From positions 1-34,104 of the forward strand of contig NZ_BDBP01000088.1 of the NCBI RefSeq assembly GCF_001613045.1: 34,104 bases of DNA. Reading direction: 5' to 3'. Both the position numbers and the translations under genes were made by a program. Position 1 is the stretch's first letter. Each line of letters starts with the position of its first letter. This stretch comes from Nocardia lijiangensis NBRC 108240 (GTDB taxonomy: Bacteria > Actinomycetota > Actinomycetes > Mycobacteriales > Mycobacteriaceae). Below the pieces are notes generated by a model that was given only the letters and a program-made list of their open reading frames with translations, ran no database searches and was not told the DNA's origin. Below are positions 18,746 through 26,582 of this stretch, in pieces.

Positions 18746-19213
18746 ATGGGCAGGATCGAGTACTACCACGACCCGAAAGCACCCAAGCCTAATTCCCTTG
18801 TGGTGGCATGCAACTTGCTCGTCACTGACGAGTCCGGGGCGATCCTGCTACAGCGCCGCCGAGACACCGGGCAATGGGCACTGCCCGGCGGCGCCATGGA
18901 CTTCGGGGAAACCGCAGCCCAATGCGCCATCCGCGAATGCGAAGAAGAGACCGGCATCACCGCAGAGATCACCGGATTCCTTGGCGTCTACAGCAATCCG
19001 AACCACATCGTCGCCTATACCGACGGCGAAGTACGGCAACAGTACGAGAACTGCTACATCGGCCAGCCGATTGGCGGCGAGCCGACGATCAACGAGGAAG
19101 CCGACGGCGTCACCTGGGTATCCCCAAAGGATTTGGATCAGTATGACATCCACCCCAGCATGCGCAAGCAGATCGGCGACTACCTGTCCGGGAACTACCC
19201 CTACCTCGGCTGA
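18746..19213 (+). CDS. NUDIX hydrolase
   Basis: 155 residues from ATG 18746, with GAGAGG upstream. The Nudix box is complete: GAMDFGE (49-55) through RECEEETGI (63-71), so Mg-dependent hydrolysis of a nucleoside diphosphate-X bond is expected. The N-terminal strand (VVACNLLVTDESGAILLQRR) is typical. The tail (YENCYIGQPIGGEP) may define substrate. It follows the HTH gene by 10 bp and overlaps the convergent HD gene by 13 bp. Confidence 0.93.
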   Translation: MGRIEYYHDPKAPKPNSLVVACNLLVTDESGAILLQRRRDTGQWALPGGAMDFGETAAQCAIRECEEETGITAEITGFLGVYSNPNHIVAYTDGEVRQQYENCYIGQPIGGEPTINEEADGVTWVSPKDLDQYDIHPSMRKQIGDYLSGNYPYLG

Positions 19214-19821
19214 GCGGCCAGAGCCTGCTCGATTCGAGCTGCGGTGGAGAGGATTTCGGGCTCGGCCCGCTGGATGAATCTGCCCACCACGGTATCTGGA
19301 CCGTAGCGCGCAACGATCTCGGCGATCCGAGCAAGTGCCGTGGTCGGCGAGCCGTCGGGGGTGGTGGTTATGTCGCAGTATGTCAAGGCATCCACCAGGA
19401 GCTGATCGTCGACGATCGGGAATTCGGCTTCGAGTTCTGCACGCAGGCCGCGCTCTTCGGCCTCCAGCAGCGCGAATGTGTGGTTGGCGACCAGCCGAAC
19501 CAGCCGGTCGTCGGTCTGATGCTCGTCACGCAGAAAACGGGCACCGTCGAGCGGATGGAAGCCGGTCACGGCGAGCCCCGGCGCATAACCAACATCGTGC
19601 AGGATAGCGGCGGCAATGAGGAGGTCGTGGTCGAACGTGACAACCGATGCGAGCCCGGTGGCAGCGCGAGCTACCCCTTGCGAGTGTGCCCAGCGGCGAG
19701 GCAGCGCTTGTGCCAGCTCGTTCTGAGCTGTCTGCCACGCCCAGGACAATTGGTAATTCGCCACCGCCTCACGGTACCGAAATTCATTCGCTCGGTATGC
19801 GACATGACAGTGCGGTGGCAA
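19201..19821 (-). CDS. HD-domain phosphohydrolase
   Basis: 206 residues. Metal ligands of the HD superfamily are present: His46 (WAHSQG), His75-Asp76 (ILHDVGYAP) and Asp150 (LTYCDITT), with a further conserved NHT at 113-115. Such proteins hydrolyse phosphate esters of nucleotides. ATG 19821 is taken; a shorter start within the first 25 residues is possible. The gene lies 32 bp downstream of the unknown 358-aa gene on the same strand. Its end overlaps the NUDIX end by 13 bp, arguing that both belong to one module. Confidence 0.88.
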   Translation of the reverse strand: MPPHCHVAYRANEFRYREAVANYQLSWAWQTAQNELAQALPRRWAHSQGVARAATGLASVVTFDHDLLIAAAILHDVGYAPGLAVTGFHPLDGARFLRDEHQTDDRLVRLVANHTFALLEAEERGLRAELEAEFPIVDDQLLVDALTYCDITTTPDGSPTTALARIAEIVARYGPDTVVGRFIQRAEPEILSTAARIEQALAAQPR

Positions 19822-19853
19822 CAGGGGGCAGTGGCGTCATCAACGAATCCGAT

Positions 19854-20930
19854 TCAGTGCTCGCCCGGCTCGCCCTGGCCGTAGATGACGATCTCTACCT
19901 CGGCCACCGCGGCTAGCTCGATAGACCGCTCGAGCTTGTCCAAAGGCAGGAAACCCAGCACCAGTCCATCCTCGCCGATGAAAACACCGATCAACGCTGT
20001 ACCGACCGCACGACATTGATCGGCCAAGAACCGCAAGTAGGGCTGTAGATTGGTCTCGCTTTTCCATGCCTCGATATCGCTGTCGTACCAGTCCCAGGTC
20101 AACCCTTCCGGACAGGTGGGCAGCAGCCCTAGGCGTGCGCGGATCGCTTCGGGATCGGTGATCACGCGCGAGAAGTAGGCCAAGCCACTGTCGATGCCGT
20201 CGAACAAGGCCTCGATCAGCGCATCTTCGGGATCGAACGCTGACCACGACGCATTCTCGAGGACGTACTCCAATCTGCCACGAGCCTTCTCGATGTCGGG
20301 TGCGAGGAGCTCGACGAGGTCGAAGAGCGCCGCCCGTTGCGCCGCAGCGATGTGCGCGCCATGGAACCTATCGCTGGGCCGGGGAAGGAAGTCGATGACC
20401 ACTACATAGTCTCGGTCGTAACTGTCGAGGTCATCGAGTAGCCAGCTTTCACCGGGCCGGATCCGATGAAACCTGAACTTGCCGTTCGTGTCGTTGGTCG
20501 CAACGATGCACCGCAACGGAATCGGGGTGCTCAGCTCACCGGCCAACCGCCCCACCTCCCGAGCCAACGCAATCCCCTGCGTGAGCAAGGTGCGCTGCGC
20601 GTCGACACCGATGCTCGGCCCATCGGCATACGTACTGTCCACGGGCACAAAATCTTCCAGATGGAAGTCGGTATGAGAGCATTCCCACCCCGTCAGGTCG
20701 AGGAAGAGCCCCGGTGCGTCGTCAGCATGCGCAGGAACCGGCGCCCAGCACACCACCTCACCGCGGCATCCGATCCCGCCGTCCACCCAGGTGCGCAACC
20801 CGGACGCCAAACCCTCTTCCGGATCCAAACCACCGAAGCCCTCCCGCAGACCGAGCAGCCTCGCCGCTCGGTCGTTCATCGTCACCGTGAGCACAATCCA
20901 ACTATCGCTTGTACCGGCATCCGAACGCAT
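19854..20930 (-). CDS. Protein of unknown function upstream of the HD gene
   Basis: 358 residues from ATG 20930. The frame opens at 21029, and ATG 20879 is another possible start; none has a strong ribosome-binding site. The sequence is acidic, without signal peptide or transmembrane helices, and has tryptophan/aspartate-rich stretches (GLTWDWYDSDIEAW). Strands such as DYVVVIDFLP and LIGVFIGEDG LVLGFLP suggest an alpha/beta fold. I do not recognise the family and see no catalytic motif. It is 32 bp upstream of the HD phosphohydrolase and probably co-transcribed with it. Confidence 0.75.
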   Translation of the reverse strand: MRSDAGTSDSWIVLTVTMNDRAARLLGLREGFGGLDPEEGLASGLRTWVDGGIGCRGEVVCWAPVPAHADDAPGLFLDLTGWECSHTDFHLEDFVPVDSTYADGPSIGVDAQRTLLTQGIALAREVGRLAGELSTPIPLRCIVATNDTNGKFRFHRIRPGESWLLDDLDSYDRDYVVVIDFLPRPSDRFHGAHIAAAQRAALFDLVELLAPDIEKARGRLEYVLENASWSAFDPEDALIEALFDGIDSGLAYFSRVITDPEAIRARLGLLPTCPEGLTWDWYDSDIEAWKSETNLQPYLRFLADQCRAVGTALIGVFIGEDGLVLGFLPLDKLERSIELAAVAEVEIVIYGQGEPGEH

Positions 20931-21489
20931 GGCCGTGTGAACAGGCTTCGAGTAAGTAACCCGGGCGCGGGGTCTGGGCCCGAGAAGGACAGCCTCGCGC
21001 TGCGCATCCCTGGTCCAAACGCCTTCCACATCTGACCCTCACAGACCTTCCATACGCCTCGCAGCGATTACAACCTCTGTGAGGGGTGCAAAGCCGTTGC
21101 GAGGATGGTTCAGGCGTGCGCGTGCAGCGCAAGCAGAGCCGTCGGCGGACCCCGGACTAGGCGGAGGCCCGCAATAGGAACTTTCAACTACCTATCGCAA
21201 CCGAACGCACATTCGATCAGCGGGCACGCTGGTTGAATTTGTTGGGACTTGGTTGGATGCGTTTGCAGCTTCCCGTCGGCGTGTCGAATGTGCGACACAC
21301 CGTGCATGTTCGACGTTAGCTATCAATTGGCAACAGGTCCGAGTGGCAAGTCCCGAAGGGGCGCGGCAGTGTCCCGACGCTTTCGATCCGATGCAGACTC
21401 GTTGCATCTGATGCGTTGTTGATCGAAGCCGATGCCGACTCGCCGGAACTGATCCGGTGACCGCTGTTGCCAGGTCGAAGCGGCGCAGG
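20931..21489. other. Intergenic region with repeated GTCGAA-type elements
   Basis: About 560 bp (460 bp if the upstream gene starts at 21029) between two minus-strand genes. It should contain the promoter of the unknown gene. Three related 11-mers occur at 21207-21217, 21283-21293 and 21304-21314, the last two forming an imperfect inverted repeat. No credible gene; frames on both strands lack ribosome-binding sites. Confidence 0.45.
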
Positions 21490-22239
21490 TCAGCTCGATT
21501 CCGTGCCGCTGCCCGATGAGAGAAATTCTTCGAGCCGGTCTACGAAACCCGGTGCCGCCGGGACGAAATGGCCCGCACCTGGTGCTATGAGCCGTTGTGC
21601 CCCGAGTGCGTCGGCGAGCAGGTCGCAGATCCGTTCCAGGCCGGGAGAGTGTCCACCCGATGCGACTAGAACAGGGACATCGACCGAGCGCAAGGCGGTC
21701 AGGTCCGGTCGTGCTTGCCCCGGTAAACGAGCGCCCCACGCGCGGCGCACGGCCCCATCGGACAATTGACCCCCTCCCCCATCCGGTGCCCCTGCGAGAG
21801 TGAGGAATTCGCGCAGTATTGCGGGGTCGGCATCGAGTCCGTGGGTGAGCACCGCATTTCCCAGACTCTCCAGTCGAGCCACTTCCGGATCATCAGGAGC
21901 TAGGAAGTACAAGGGTGGTTCGATGAGGGTGAGCGAGCGCACGGTCCCGGGTGCCTGGGCGGCGGCGAGGAGCGCCCCGAGTACCCCGTAGGAATGGGCG
22001 ACCACGTGCGGGCGCCGATCCCGGAATACACCTTCGAGATCGTCCGCGTCGATCTCGAAGTCCTGTTGCCCACCCGGTGGCGGCGGACTCGCACCGAAGC
22101 CGCGTCGGTGCACGAGCAGCAGCGTCCACCGCGTGGACAGCGGTTGCAGCCCGGTCCAGGTTGCCTTCGGCCCCGCGCCACCGTGCACGAGTGCCACCGC
22201 CGGTCCGGTCCCGTGCTCGAGGATCGTTAGAGCTTGCAT
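21490..22239 (-). CDS. Alpha/beta-fold hydrolase
   Basis: 249 residues from ATG 22239; the longer frame to 22314 runs into the integrase remnant. The oxyanion region is VALVHGGAG (about 17-25), the nucleophile elbow AHSYG (serine, about 83-87) and the catalytic histidine is in APGAGHFVP near the C-terminus; the acid is probably in the VASGGHSPGLE region. It hydrolyses an ester, lactone or similar bond in the cytoplasm; substrate unknown. No neighbour is coupled to it. Its gene faces away from the integrase remnant, 66 bp apart. Confidence 0.88.
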   Translation of the reverse strand: MQALTILEHGTGPAVALVHGGAGPKATWTGLQPLSTRWTLLLVHRRGFGASPPPPGGQQDFEIDADDLEGVFRDRRPHVVAHSYGVLGALLAAAQAPGTVRSLTLIEPPLYFLAPDDPEVARLESLGNAVLTHGLDADPAILREFLTLAGAPDGGGGQLSDGAVRRAWGARLPGQARPDLTALRSVDVPVLVASGGHSPGLERICDLLADALGAQRLIAPGAGHFVPAAPGFVDRLEEFLSSGSGTESS

Positions 22240-22305
22240 GACTTCGAGTGTCCGCCATGCGGTCGAAACCGGGTACCCTGGACTTCTTTGCACCTCAGAT
22301 TTACT

Positions 22306-22664
22306 GAGCCACACAGCCTTCCACGCAACACCATCGCCCTACCCGATTTCGCCGTTCAGATGTTGAAGCGTCGAGCGGCACTCGCGGCCCGGAAACTGGC
22401 GTCACCTCCCGACTCGGGCGCACCAAGGCTCGATCTGGTGTTCCCCTCGGCGGTGTGGACGCTGCGCGATCCGCAGAACGTCGGCCACGAATGGCAGCGC
22501 ATTCGTGACGCCCTCGGTATGGCCGACGACATCACCGCACACAGCTTCCGTCATGCGGTGGCGACGATCCTCGATGATGCCGGACTGTCGGCGCGAGTCA
22601 CCGCTGATGTCCTCGGCCATGCCGACCCGGCCATGACACAACGGCACTACATGGCGCGGTGCCG
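22306..22664 (+). pseudogene. Tyrosine recombinase (phage-type integrase) C-terminal remnant
   Basis: About 120 codons matching the catalytic half of actinobacterial integrases: TIALPDF, LDLVFPSAVWTLRDPQN, then the HxxR motif HSFRH, the conserved LGHADPAMTQ and the tyrosine of RHYM. The N-terminal arm- and core-binding domains are missing, no start codon suits it, and the family sequence stops right after the tyrosine. It is therefore broken at both ends. It lies 175 bp from tRNA-Ala(CGC), a typical integration site, and marks a decayed mobile element. Confidence 0.85.
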
Positions 22665-22758
22665 GGGAGGGCGGGGGTTGCGAGTCCCGGGGCGGGAAAC
22701 CGTTCCGAAATGGCGAGCCCAGGCACGGGGGTCCGGGGGCGAAGCCCGCCGGGCGGGG

Positions 22759-22779
22759 TGTGGGGGTTGCACCCCCACA
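22759..22779. repeat. GC-rich hairpin between integrase remnant and tRNA
   Basis: Arms tgtgggggt and acccccaca with a 3-base loop. No adjoining T-run on the plus strand. Possibly a residual terminator or attachment-region structure. Confidence 0.5.
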
Positions 22780-22796
22780 AAACACGCGGAACCCGC

Positions 22797-22829
22797 AAAA
22801 AAGGCGAGTGCTCTCCACGAGCACCCGCC
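22797..22829 (-). terminator. Terminator downstream of tRNA-Ala
   Basis: On the minus strand ggcgggtgct and agcactcgcc pair around a 7-base loop and are followed by TTTTTT. It lies 8 bp past the tRNA 3' end. Confidence 0.85.
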
Positions 22830-22837
22830 TCCAAGGG

Positions 22838-22910
22838 TGGAGCTAAGGGGAATCGAACCCCTGACCTTCTCGATGCGAACGAGACGCGCTACCAACTGCG
22901 CTATAGCCCC
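22838..22910 (-). tRNA. tRNA-Ala (anticodon CGC)
   Basis: 73 bases on the minus strand fold into a full cloverleaf: acceptor GGGGCTA with TAGCTCC (one G-T pair), D-arm GCGC-AGTTGGTA-GCGC, anticodon stem TCTCG with CGAGA around loop TTCGCAT (anticodon CGC), and T-arm AGGGG-TTCGATT-CCCCT. Discriminator is A and CCA is not encoded. It reads GCG alanine codons. An integrase remnant lies just beyond its 3' end. Confidence 0.97.
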
Positions 22911-22990
22911 GTGCGGTTCCCGGGGGAACCGCGCTGTGCCACTGTAGCAGGCGATTCAGCGAGATACCGAATCGCCCGCCTGAGCTGCGG

Positions 22991-24175
22991 TTATTCCCCG
23001 ACGGCGCGGCGCATGTCGGTGCCGGTGCGCCCGCGAAGGGCGCGTGCCGCGGCAGGGTCGAAGGTGTCCAGGTGTTCGAACATGGGGTCTTCGTCGTCGG
23101 CGTCCAGGAGGACGGAGCGGCGGCGCAGGGCGCGGGCGGTGTCGCGGTCCATGCCGCGGCGGGTCGCGGTGTCGTCGGCGTGGTGCTGGTCGCCCTCGAT
23201 GTCGTCGCGGCCGCGGGTGAGGCGGGCGGCGCGGCTGCGCCGGATCTCCTCTTCCATGCGGACCTGCCTGCGTAGGTACGCCAGGTAGGTACCGAGGCCG
23301 AGGACGAACAGGGCGCACGCCCACCACAGCAGCGGGTTGATGACGAGCGCGAGCGCCCCGCAGAGGATGCTCGACAGCAGCAGGCCGAGCACGGCGCGCT
23401 GCCGGAAGGTGTAGCGGGCCGCGCGGGCGATCGCGTCGGCTTCCGGATCGAAACCACCGCGGCCACGCCGGGTGGGGACGAATTCCGGTTCGGCCGAATC
23501 GGTTTCGAACTCAGGGTCCGAGACGTGCGCGGGTGCGACGGAACGGGCGGGCGGGATACGTGCCGTGGCAGGTTCGTGGTGCGCCGCGGCCTTTTCGTCG
23601 CTATCTGCGTCTTCGTCGTTATCGGCCCCTTCGTCGTCATAGGCCACGTCGTCATCATCGGCCGCCGCGTCCGCGTCCGCAGGCGTTCTGGCCGTGCCGG
23701 TGTCGTTCTCGTCCGAATCGAGATCCGCATCGAGTTCCGAATCGGGATCCTCCGTGCGGTCGGCCTCGCTCGTCACGTCGTCGTCCGGCTCGCTCGAATC
23801 CGCTTCGGCGGGTTCGTCATCGGCGTTGCCGGATACCGCGGTGCCCGCCTCCAGCGCAGGGATGTCGTCCCGCGCGTCCTTGTCCTCGTCGACCTCGGTG
23901 ACTTGCTCGTCGGCCGGTGCGCTCATCCGGTCCTCCGCATCATCGCTGTAGAAACGCTTTCTCTGCACTCGGGTCGGCCGGTAATCCGGGTCGCTGTCGT
24001 GCCCGGCCGCCGGCCCTTTCTTCATGCGCCGTTTGGAGCCGCCGCGGTGCAATACGCGGGTCGCCAATGCCGCGTCGGTGGTCTGCCGAATCCTGGGGTG
24101 CCGGTCGGCCAAGATCGGGAACAGCACGAAGACCCAGAGCACGACCAGGCCGATCCACAGAATCGAATTCGGCAT
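22991..24175 (-). CDS. glpR: GlpR/SepX-like divisome membrane protein
   Basis: 394 residues from ATG 24175 (MPNSILWIGLVVLWVFVLFP). Residues 3-20 are a transmembrane helix, followed by a basic patch (ADRHPRIRQTTDAA), a strongly acidic disordered linker (about 80-230), two more hydrophobic helices (about 275-315) and a charged C-terminal tail. This matches actinobacterial GlpR, membrane receptor of the MoeA-like Glp in corynebacterial division, and its Streptomyces relative SepX. The MoeA-like gene lies close by at 25201-26457, which supports the assignment. The tRNA gene lies 81 bp beyond its stop. Confidence 0.82.
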   Translation of the reverse strand: MPNSILWIGLVVLWVFVLFPILADRHPRIRQTTDAALATRVLHRGGSKRRMKKGPAAGHDSDPDYRPTRVQRKRFYSDDAEDRMSAPADEQVTEVDEDKDARDDIPALEAGTAVSGNADDEPAEADSSEPDDDVTSEADRTEDPDSELDADLDSDENDTGTARTPADADAAADDDDVAYDDEGADNDEDADSDEKAAAHHEPATARIPPARSVAPAHVSDPEFETDSAEPEFVPTRRGRGGFDPEADAIARAARYTFRQRAVLGLLLSSILCGALALVINPLLWWACALFVLGLGTYLAYLRRQVRMEEEIRRSRAARLTRGRDDIEGDQHHADDTATRRGMDRDTARALRRRSVLLDADDEDPMFEHLDTFDPAAARALRGRTGTDMRRAVGE

Positions 24176-24537
24176 CAGGTCCACACCTCCGTCCCCGCGT
24201 GTTCGTCCGCTTGGCCCGCCCCCCGGATGACGCACCGCGCAGTGCGTTCGCTACCGCTCACGCGCTCGGACGCGGACCTCGGTCCGGAGGCGCCTCTCAG
24301 GCTCCCTGCCGGTGCGGCAAGACGCAGCACCGACGTCCGTAGGTTAATTCGGCGCCCCGCGCGAATACGGCAGGCGCGCCGTGCACATCCGCCACACCTG
24401 TCACAAGCCCCACCGTCCGTCCGCGTTTCTCGCGGGAGTTGACGTGTCACGCCGGTATCGTCCCGTCCGTCTATCGATTGCAGGATTTCTTTCCGGGTAT
24501 TCCGAAGAGCAAATTTCTCGCAAACGAATTGCGGGCC
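24176..24537. other. Intergenic region upstream of glpR
   Basis: 362 bp between the glpR start and the end of the GNAT gene, both minus. It probably carries a separate glpR promoter. I see no gene and no clear operator or terminator. Confidence 0.4.
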
Positions 24538-25188
24538 TCAGGGCAGGATGACCCGCCCGTCTCGTACCAGCCGATCGAGCACAGTTCCGATGACTTCCTC
24601 GACCGTCAAACCGACGAGCAGATGGTCCCGCCATGCGCCGTCCACGTCCAGATAGCGGCGCAGCAAGCCTTCCTCGCGGAAGCCCACATTACGCAACACA
24701 GCCTGGCTGGCAAGGTTTTCCGGGCGCACGGTCGCTTCGACGCGGTGCAAACCGACCGGCCCGAAGCAGTGGTCGAGCCCGAGCGCGAGCGCGGCGGTGG
24801 CCACGCCCTGCCCGCTGAGGTCCTTGGCCACCCAGTAGCCGATCCAGGCCGAGCGCAGCGCGCCACGCACGATGTTGCCGATCGTCAACTGGCCGCTGAA
24901 GGTGCCGTCGACCTCGATGACGAGCGGGATCATTGCACCGCGCCGGGCTTCGGCCTTCAGGCTCGACCACAGCGAGGGCCAATTCGACGCGTGGTTGCGC
25001 GCCTCCCAGGCCCCGCGGCCGGTCGGCTCCCACGGCTCCAGGTGCTCGCGATCGCGCAACCGGATGCGGCTCCATGCCGTCGCGTCGCGCAACCGCACGG
25101 GACGCAGCGTGACCTGTCCCGCCGCGACGCGCACCGGACCGAGGCGCGCGGGCCATCCCGGATGCTGGGTGGCCCGGAAGACGTTCAT
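24538..25188 (-). CDS. GNAT acetyltransferase, RimJ/RimL-like
   Basis: 216 residues from ATG 25188 (GGAG 3 bp upstream); GTG 25197 is an alternative. It has the RimJ layout: VTLRPVRLRDATAWSRIR at the start, the acetyl-CoA-binding segment VAKDLSGQGVATAAL (a Q/R-x-x-G-x-G/A-like loop) in the middle and HRVEATVRPENLASQAVLRNVGF towards the end. It transfers acetyl from CoA to an amine, by family analogy a protein N-terminus. It starts 13 bp after the moeA-like stop and matches the position of Rv0995 in M. tuberculosis. Confidence 0.9.
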   Translation of the reverse strand: MNVFRATQHPGWPARLGPVRVAAGQVTLRPVRLRDATAWSRIRLRDREHLEPWEPTGRGAWEARNHASNWPSLWSSLKAEARRGAMIPLVIEVDGTFSGQLTIGNIVRGALRSAWIGYWVAKDLSGQGVATAALALGLDHCFGPVGLHRVEATVRPENLASQAVLRNVGFREEGLLRRYLDVDGAWRDHLLVGLTVEEVIGTVLDRLVRDGRVILP

Positions 25189-25200
25189 GGACTCCACGCT

Positions 25201-26457
25201 TCAGCCACGCTGGGAGAGGAAGGCGACCTGCACCTCGTCACCGGTCCTGACCTCGGTGTCCTCCGGGTCGATGATGATCAGGCTGTTCGCCTCGGCCATG
25301 GTGGCCAGCAGATGCGAGGAACCGGCGCCGCCGCCGAGCGGCTGCACAAGGTAGTCGCCGGTGGACTCGTCGCGCATGAGCTGTGCACGCAGAAAACCTT
25401 TGCGGCCCACCATCGAACTGATCGGGGTGATGGTCCTGGCCCGGATGATGCGGCGCATCGGATGCCTGCGGCCCAGCGCGATCCGGATCAACGGACGCAC
25501 CATCACCTCGAACACCACCAGTGCGCCAACGGGATTGGACGGCAGCAGGAAGGTCGGCACCTCGTCGCGCCCGAGCATGCCGAAACCCTGCACCGAGCCG
25601 GGATGCATGGCCACCCTGGCGATCTCGAGTTCGCCGAGCCCCTCCAGCGCCTCGCGCACCTGCTCGGAGGCCCAGCCGCCGACCGCGCCCGCGATCACGA
25701 CGACTTCCGAACGCACCAGCTGTCCCTCGACCACGTCGCGCAGCCGCCGCGGATCCGCGCTGACGATGCCGACGCGATTCACATCCGCGCCCGCGTCCCG
25801 CGCGGCGGCGGCCAGCGCATAGGAGTTGACGTCGTAGACCTGCCCAGGGCCCGGCGTGCGATCGATGTCGATGAGTTCGCCGCCGACCGTGATCACCGAA
25901 AGCCTCGGACGCGGATGCACGAGCACCTTGTCCTGACCGACCGCGGCGAGCAGACCCACCTGGGCGGGGCCGATGATGGTGCCCGCGCGTACCGCGACAT
26001 CGCCGGGCTGCACGTCGTCGCCGATGCGCCGCACGTAATCGGCCGAGCGCACGGGCTCGTAGACCTTGATCCTGGCCCGGCCGCCGTCGGTGAAATCCAG
26101 CGGCAGCACGGCGTCGGCGAGCGTCGGCAGCGGAGCGCCGGTGTCGACCCGCACCGTCTGGCGCGGCTGCAACCGGATCGGCTGCCGGGAACCCGCGACC
26201 ACCTCGCCGACCACCGGCAGCGTCAGGTCGACCAATTCGCCGTCCTCGTTGCGGATATCGGACCCGGCGGCGGCCACGTCGACGCTGCGCACCGCGTAAC
26301 CGTCGATGGCCGCCTGGTCGAATCCGGGCAGCGGCCGCTCGGTGATCACGTCCTCGGCGCACAGCAGGCCCTGGGCCTCGGAGATCGCGACCCGGACCGG
26401 CCGGGGCGCGACCGCCGCCGCGGTCACCTTGATCTGCTGATCCTCAACCGAGCGCAT
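25201..26457 (-). CDS. glp: MoeA-like protein (Glp, gephyrin-like)
   Basis: 418 residues from ATG 26457, preceded by GGAAGGG. MoeA domains are in order: the N-terminal part with FDQAAIDGYAV, the beta-domain with VDTGAPLPTLADAV, the molybdopterin-binding domain (VGGELIDIDRTPGPGQVYDVNS) and the C-terminal barrel. Several active-site motifs deviate from enzymatic MoeA as I remember them: VGGEL for TGDEL, GAVGGW for the GGVSxGxxD loop, and PSNPVG for PGNPV. This suggests weak or lost molybdate insertion and fits corynebacterial Glp, which works in cell division with GlpR, also encoded here. It is downstream of galU (125 bp) and upstream of the GNAT gene. Confidence 0.88.
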   Translation of the reverse strand: MRSVEDQQIKVTAAAVAPRPVRVAISEAQGLLCAEDVITERPLPGFDQAAIDGYAVRSVDVAAAGSDIRNEDGELVDLTLPVVGEVVAGSRQPIRLQPRQTVRVDTGAPLPTLADAVLPLDFTDGGRARIKVYEPVRSADYVRRIGDDVQPGDVAVRAGTIIGPAQVGLLAAVGQDKVLVHPRPRLSVITVGGELIDIDRTPGPGQVYDVNSYALAAAARDAGADVNRVGIVSADPRRLRDVVEGQLVRSEVVVIAGAVGGWASEQVREALEGLGELEIARVAMHPGSVQGFGMLGRDEVPTFLLPSNPVGALVVFEVMVRPLIRIALGRRHPMRRIIRARTITPISSMVGRKGFLRAQLMRDESTGDYLVQPLGGGAGSSHLLATMAEANSLIIIDPEDTEVRTGDEVQVAFLSQRG

Positions 26458-26582
26458 CCAGCCCTTCCTGATCTTCTCCGCACATCGAACCGATTCCGCC
26501 GCACGCGCTTCGGACGCAACCGCGTTCGGTGAACCATCATTCGTACCCGACGGTCCACTGTCGACGAAAGCCGAGCATTCGC

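Noticed and set aside
22843..23730. 295-codon minus-strand frame through the tRNA
   Set aside because: It runs through the tRNA and is out of frame with the GlpR-like protein; shadow.
24439..26532. 697-codon plus-strand frame
   Set aside because: Antisense to the GNAT and MoeA-like genes; a typical high-G+C shadow frame.
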